Below, in pieces: positions 4,813-8,331 of a DNA stretch of 8,331 nt. Under the pieces are notes generated by a model, which was given only the letters and a program-made list of their open reading frames with translations, did not search any database and was not told the DNA's origin. Location of the stretch: NCBI GenBank assembly GCA_035527455.1, contig DATLAN010000089.1, forward strand, positions 1 through 8,331, written 5' to 3'. The stretch's first letter is position 1. Each line of letters starts with the position of its first letter. The DNA comes from DATLAN01 sp035527455 (lineage in GTDB: Bacteria; Planctomycetota; Planctomycetia; Pirellulales; Thermoguttaceae). The translations under genes and the position numbers were made by a program.

Positions 4813-7800
4813 CTACAGCCCGTAGGTGGCCAACAGCTTGTCTACGGCCTCCGTGGCGGCGTGGGGTTTGGTCGATGTTCTTGATTGTCGATCGCCGGGC
4901 GCGTACTCGGCAAGCCATGCCATCTCGACGGGCGAAAGATCGGCGGCCGGCGGCGGAGAAGATGCCGGCTGGGGGACAGCGGCAGGGTTCGCTGGGGCGG
5001 AAAGGTCGATCAGCTTCAGTGCGTCGAAGAAGTTCGTCTGGTTGTTCCGCGCCAAGAGCACGTCGGTCGCATTCACGCGCGAGTCGCGGTTGTAGTCGTA
5101 AGGGAAGTCGATCGGGGCCGGATTGAGGAAGTTTCGCGGATTGTTACGGGCCAGGAGCACGTCAATCGTGGTGACCCGGGCGTCGGCCGCCGAGTTGCCC
5201 GACTCGGCCACCGCGTTGCCGAAATAGAAAACGTCGTCTTCGGCCAGGTTGAGATTCCCGGCCAAGACGGTCACCCGCAGCCACTCGTTCTCGACGGCGT
5301 GATCGTCCCAAATCATCACCACGCGATCGGACCCGCCGGTGCCTTCGCCCGGGCGCACGGTGAAGGTCTTCGGCGGCGGGGCCGGCAGCCAGGAACCGGG
5401 ATCGGCCGCGTTGCCGACGTGGAACCGGAAATCGTCCTTCGTGATCGGACCGACCGCGTCCAGCAGATCGACCATCACGCCGTTGAGCCCCCGGCCGTAA
5501 CCGGTGTAGTTGTCCCGCGTGGCGATTCCGCCGGGCAACAGGGGCGTCTTGTCCGGGGCGACGGCCAGATCGTCTTGCACGTCGGCGCCGGGATCGTTGC
5601 CGTCGTAGGCCGAGTTGTTGTAGAACACGTACCGGCCGGCGACTTTCGCGTGTTGCAGCAGCGGCGCCTCGCCGGGACTCGGTGCGTCGAGAGACCAACT
5701 GCCGGCGGCATTTCCCCAGGCGTCGGTCGCCCGGCGATGCAGCGAGGCGCCGCCGCCGTCGGGCAGCGCCGGCCACGGAGCGACGGCCTCGTAGCGGACC
5801 TCGTCCTCCAACAGCGGCGGGAAGAAGCCCGGCTCGTCGGACGGCTCCCCGTCCGGTCGCAGCAACCGGATCGTCTCGCCCGAGTCGCTCAGTCGGCCCA
5901 GGTATCCGCCGGCCATCTGGATCGGCTCGGTGATGCCGTAAGCGGCCACGAAGGCGGCGAGCAGTTCCGTGTCGCCCGGGCCGAACGGCACGACGACCAT
6001 GGTCGCACGGGCGGCCAGCATGGTGCCGGGCTCGAACTCGAACTCGACGCCCCCGCCGATTCGCCAATGGGTCAGGTCCGCCGCCTGCCGCGTGGGATTG
6101 TAGATCTCGATGAACTCGAGGTTCTCCGGATCGGCGACGTTGCCCGGGTTATAGTGCAGTTCGCTGACCACCAGCGGACCGACGCGCGGGCCGGCGTTGG
6201 CAACTCCCAGCGTCAGCTTGCTCATGGGAGCCATGAGGCCCCGGGCATTGGGCCAGCGGCCGAACGATTCGCCGTTGATCTCCGCCGGGAAAGCGGCGTG
6301 ATCGACGAAACGCACGGGATTGCCCGCCGCGTCGGCCTCCAACAGCCACACGTCGTCGCCATGGGCGGCGTTGAGGGCAAAGTTCTTCGGCCCCGTGCCG
6401 CCGAACTCCTGGACCGGGTCGAATTCCAGCGTGCCCCCGGCATAGTGGCCCTCGTAGAAGACGACGTATCCGCCGGCGGGGATCTCCGTGCCGTCGGGGA
6501 TGCGGAACTGCTGGTAATCGGCGTCCGAATCGCTCAACCACCAACCGCCGACGTCGATCGGCTGGTCGGTCCGATTGTGCAATTCGATCGCGTCCACCTG
6601 GGGCTGGTCGGTGTGCGAAAGGACTTCGTTGATCACCACGTTGGGCTCGGGCAAGCCACCGGGCGTTCCGCCTCTTGTCGTGCCGGGCCGCCAGCTCTCG
6701 GCGTCGGCGAAGTCGGCCGCGTCAAGGGTGGGATCGCGAATCTCCAGGGCGAACCCGCCGCCGTCGGTCGCCGGGTACCACGCGTCGCCGTACTCGAACC
6801 GCATCACGGCCGCGTCCCACGGCTGGGGCAGCTTCAGCACGAGCGGCTCGCCGCCGTTGCTGAGATTATCGGCATACTGCCCGGCCACGTTGATGCCCGG
6901 CCCATAATACGCTTCGAAGGCCTCCCGGTCGCGAACGACGACGACGTACTGCTGCGGCTTAAGCAGCAGCGGCGGGAAAGTAAACCCAACGCCCTCGGTG
7001 AAGCGGAGACCGGTCAAGTCCAGCGTCGTCGTTCCGACGTTTTGCAACTCGACGAATTCGCGGTCGCCGTCGCCGGCCGGATGGTACATGATCTCGGTGA
7101 TCCGCAGGCCTTCGAGCAGTTCGAGCGCCTCGATCATCCGCTGCGACTCTTCGGTGGGCGCGGTCGCGTCGAGCGAAAGCCCGAAGACCACGTCCCGGTT
7201 GCCGCTGTCGTTCTGGTGGACTTCCACGGCGAACACGTTGTCGCCTCGGACCAGGGCGTCGGTGGGGATCGTGAAGGGACCCTCGAAAGCGGCGTCGCCG
7301 ACGCCGCGGTTGGCCGGCGTCAGGTAATCGAAGGGCTCGTCCGGAATGCCCAGTTTCCAGACCGGCACGCCGTTGATGTAGAAGGCCGCCCCGTCGTCGA
7401 TCAGCGCCGTCATCCACAGCGTCACGTCTTGCGGATCGGCGTCGACGGTGAAATGCTTGCGGAAGTAATAGGTCACCGGGCCGTCGGCCAGTTCGGTGTT
7501 GATGGTCGCCGGCAGCGAGCCGTCTTCCCAGCCGAACACGCCCGGCGCCGGATCGCCCCAGGCCGAGTCGTCGTACGGCCGCTCGCGCCACGCGGTGCCC
7601 AGGTCCTCGCCCGAATCGTTGTACAACCACTGGTCGTAGAGCCCGATCGCGGTGATCGTGGTCGTTGTGATCGACCGGTTGGCCAGGCCGGGCGAGGGGA
7701 GAGGGAAGAACTCGTAGCTCGCCGCTGCGTCGGGAAGGCGGCCCTGGGAGACGTCGGTGGTTTGAGAAAAGCAGAAGACCTTGTCGATCTCGTTCCGCCC

Positions 7801-8331
7801 GGCGTCGTACAGACCGATCAGTTCCCGCTCGGCGGAGAGTCGGAAGGCGAGGTGATCCGGCCCGGCCTCGGGATCGCCGTCGGCCGTGAAGCTTGCGTAA
7901 CCGCCGCCGGCGATGAAACTCAGCGGGGCCATTTCGTGCTTGTCGCGTCGGGCGACCGGATCGTCGGTCAGGTACAGCCCGGCCAACGGCACCGGCAGCG
8001 GATCGGGGTTGTAAAGCTCGACGAAATCATCGTCAAACCGCACGCGGCCGCTGGCCAGCCACTCGTTGATCTTCAGCCCGGCAGGGTCGCCCGTCCGCTG
8101 GACCGTGTTGGCCGCGCCGAAGGTCGGTTGGGTCAGCGTCCACTGGCCGCCGGGCACGATCCGGCCGATGGAAAGGTCGGCGGCTTGCGGGCCGAACGCG
8201 ACCGAGTCGAGCAGCCCGCCGCCGTCGGCCGCCGTATCGTGCAGGTAAACCCCCTCGCCGCCGCCGTCCAAAGAGAAGGGCAAGTGGATGCCCGAGCCGC
8301 CCGTCGCGCCGTCGGCATAAAGGATCAGGTA
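4813..8331 (-). CDS. Giant secreted lamin-tail-domain protein with C-terminal dockerin (5' end outside window)
   Basis: The frame is open to the right edge, so the N-terminus (signal peptide and any enzymatic domain) is missing. The window holds the last 1172 residues, numbered here from its edge. Order: end of one lamin-tail domain (1-60, YLILYADGATGG; VDSVAFGPQ-like strand); a full one at about 85-220 (KINEWLASG, DDFVELYNP); a beta-sandwich at about 227-390 (TYYFRKHFTVD, DDGAAFYINGVPVWKLGIP, DNVFAVEVHQN); three more lamin-tail domains starting near 410 (ITEIMYHP), 566 (VINEVLSH) and 721 (VVSELHYNP); a planctomycete module from about 899 (GRYVFYNNSAYDGNDP to WLRVTVLAGN); a dockerin (1046-1097); and a Pro/Ala-rich tail ending DKLLATYGL. 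The dockerin has a degenerate first loop and a near-canonical second one (DYNRDSRVNATD). Bacterial lamin-tail proteins are often fused to CotH-like kinase domains, which could lie upstream. Such proteins are thought to be cell-surface or adhesive. No catalytic domain is visible in this part. Confidence 0.9.
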   Translation of the reverse strand, partial: YLILYADGATGGSGIHLPFSLDGGGEGVYLHDTAADGGGLLDSVAFGPQAADLSIGRIVPGGQWTLTQPTFGAANTVQRTGDPAGLKINEWLASGRVRFDDDFVELYNPDPLPVPLAGLYLTDDPVARRDKHEMAPLSFIAGGGYASFTADGDPEAGPDHLAFRLSAERELIGLYDAGRNEIDKVFCFSQTTDVSQGRLPDAAASYEFFPLPSPGLANRSITTTTITAIGLYDQWLYNDSGEDLGTAWRERPYDDSAWGDPAPGVFGWEDGSLPATINTELADGPVTYYFRKHFTVDADPQDVTLWMTALIDDGAAFYINGVPVWKLGIPDEPFDYLTPANRGVGDAAFEGPFTIPTDALVRGDNVFAVEVHQNDSGNRDVVFGLSLDATAPTEESQRMIEALELLEGLRITEIMYHPAGDGDREFVELQNVGTTTLDLTGLRFTEGVGFTFPPLLLKPQQYVVVVRDREAFEAYYGPGINVAGQYADNLSNGGEPLVLKLPQPWDAAVMRFEYGDAWYPATDGGGFALEIRDPTLDAADFADAESWRPGTTRGGTPGGLPEPNVVINEVLSHTDQPQVDAIELHNRTDQPIDVGGWWLSDSDADYQQFRIPDGTEIPAGGYVVFYEGHYAGGTLEFDPVQEFGGTGPKNFALNAAHGDDVWLLEADAAGNPVRFVDHAAFPAEINGESFGRWPNARGLMAPMSKLTLGVANAGPRVGPLVVSELHYNPGNVADPENLEFIEIYNPTRQAADLTHWRIGGGVEFEFEPGTMLAARATMVVVPFGPGDTELLAAFVAAYGITEPIQMAGGYLGRLSDSGETIRLLRPDGEPSDEPGFFPPLLEDEVRYEAVAPWPALPDGGGASLHRRATDAWGNAAGSWSLDAPSPGEAPLLQHAKVAGRYVFYNNSAYDGNDPGADVQDDLAVAPDKTPLLPGGIATRDNYTGYGRGLNGVMVDLLDAVGPITKDDFRFHVGNAADPGSWLPAPPPKTFTVRPGEGTGGSDRVVMIWDDHAVENEWLRVTVLAGNLNLAEDDVFYFGNAVAESGNSAADARVTTIDVLLARNNPRNFLNPAPIDFPYDYNRDSRVNATDVLLARNNQTNFFDALKLIDLSAPANPAAVPQPASSPPPAADLSPVEMAWLAEYAPGDRQSRTSTKPHAATEAVDKLLATYGL

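Noticed and set aside
5162..6067. 301-residue minus-strand frame
   Set aside because: Arg-rich shadow of the large lamin-tail gene on the same strand.
1..8331. tRNA, rRNA, riboswitch, CRISPR array, toxin-antitoxin or defence genes
   Set aside because: No cloverleaf, spaced direct repeats, known aptamer core or relevant protein motif was found on either strand by eye.

Overview
The window is GC-rich and looks like chromosome of a planctomycete, probably a Pirellulales-type member of the Planctomycetota. This is an inference from gene content: a secreted right-handed beta-helix protein, a giant secreted protein made of lamin-tail domains that ends in the planctomycete 'GRYVFYNNSAYDGNDP' module plus a dockerin, an IS66-type insertion sequence, and a palindromic 'GTAGGACGGAC..GTCCGTCCTAC' intergenic repeat of a kind I recall from planctomycete genomes. 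No rRNA, tRNA, CRISPR array or complete mobile element was seen.

Layout. Bases 1-1181 are gene-poor and hold only small minus-strand genes and regulatory sequence: a frameshifted small ORF (187-391), a 58-residue membrane-anchored protein (429-605) with a strong Shine-Dalgarno and a good sigma-54-type promoter (661-677), a 30-residue hydrophobic peptide (828-920) with its own sigma-70-like promoter, a decayed partial copy of the 58-residue gene (944-1042), and a 50-bp palindromic repeat (1043-1092). The peptide promoter and a plus-strand promoter-like sequence lie back to back at 941-1012. Bases 1182-3863 (+) encode an 893-residue secreted beta-helix protein, probably carbohydrate-active, with a C-terminal lectin/LamG-like domain. 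Bases 3919-4736 are an 818-bp internally deleted IS66-family element whose two ends and parts of tnpA, tnpB and tnpC remain. Bases 4737-4812 are a short spacer with a 14-bp palindrome, three T-tracts spaced exactly 10 bp, and a small hairpin. Bases 4813-8331 (-) are the C-terminal 1172 residues of a very large secreted multi-domain protein that runs off the right edge.

How the genes relate. The two large genes are convergent and separated by the dead IS66 element, so they are not an operon. Both products look extracellular and polymer-facing: one is a putative polysaccharide-active beta-helix enzyme, the other an adhesive or scaffold-like protein with a dockerin. Nothing in the window shows that they act together. 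The small membrane proteins are unrelated by sequence. The most unusual regulatory signal is the sigma-54-like promoter in front of the 58-residue protein. I do not see a complete new multi-gene system here; the points of interest are small and listed separately.
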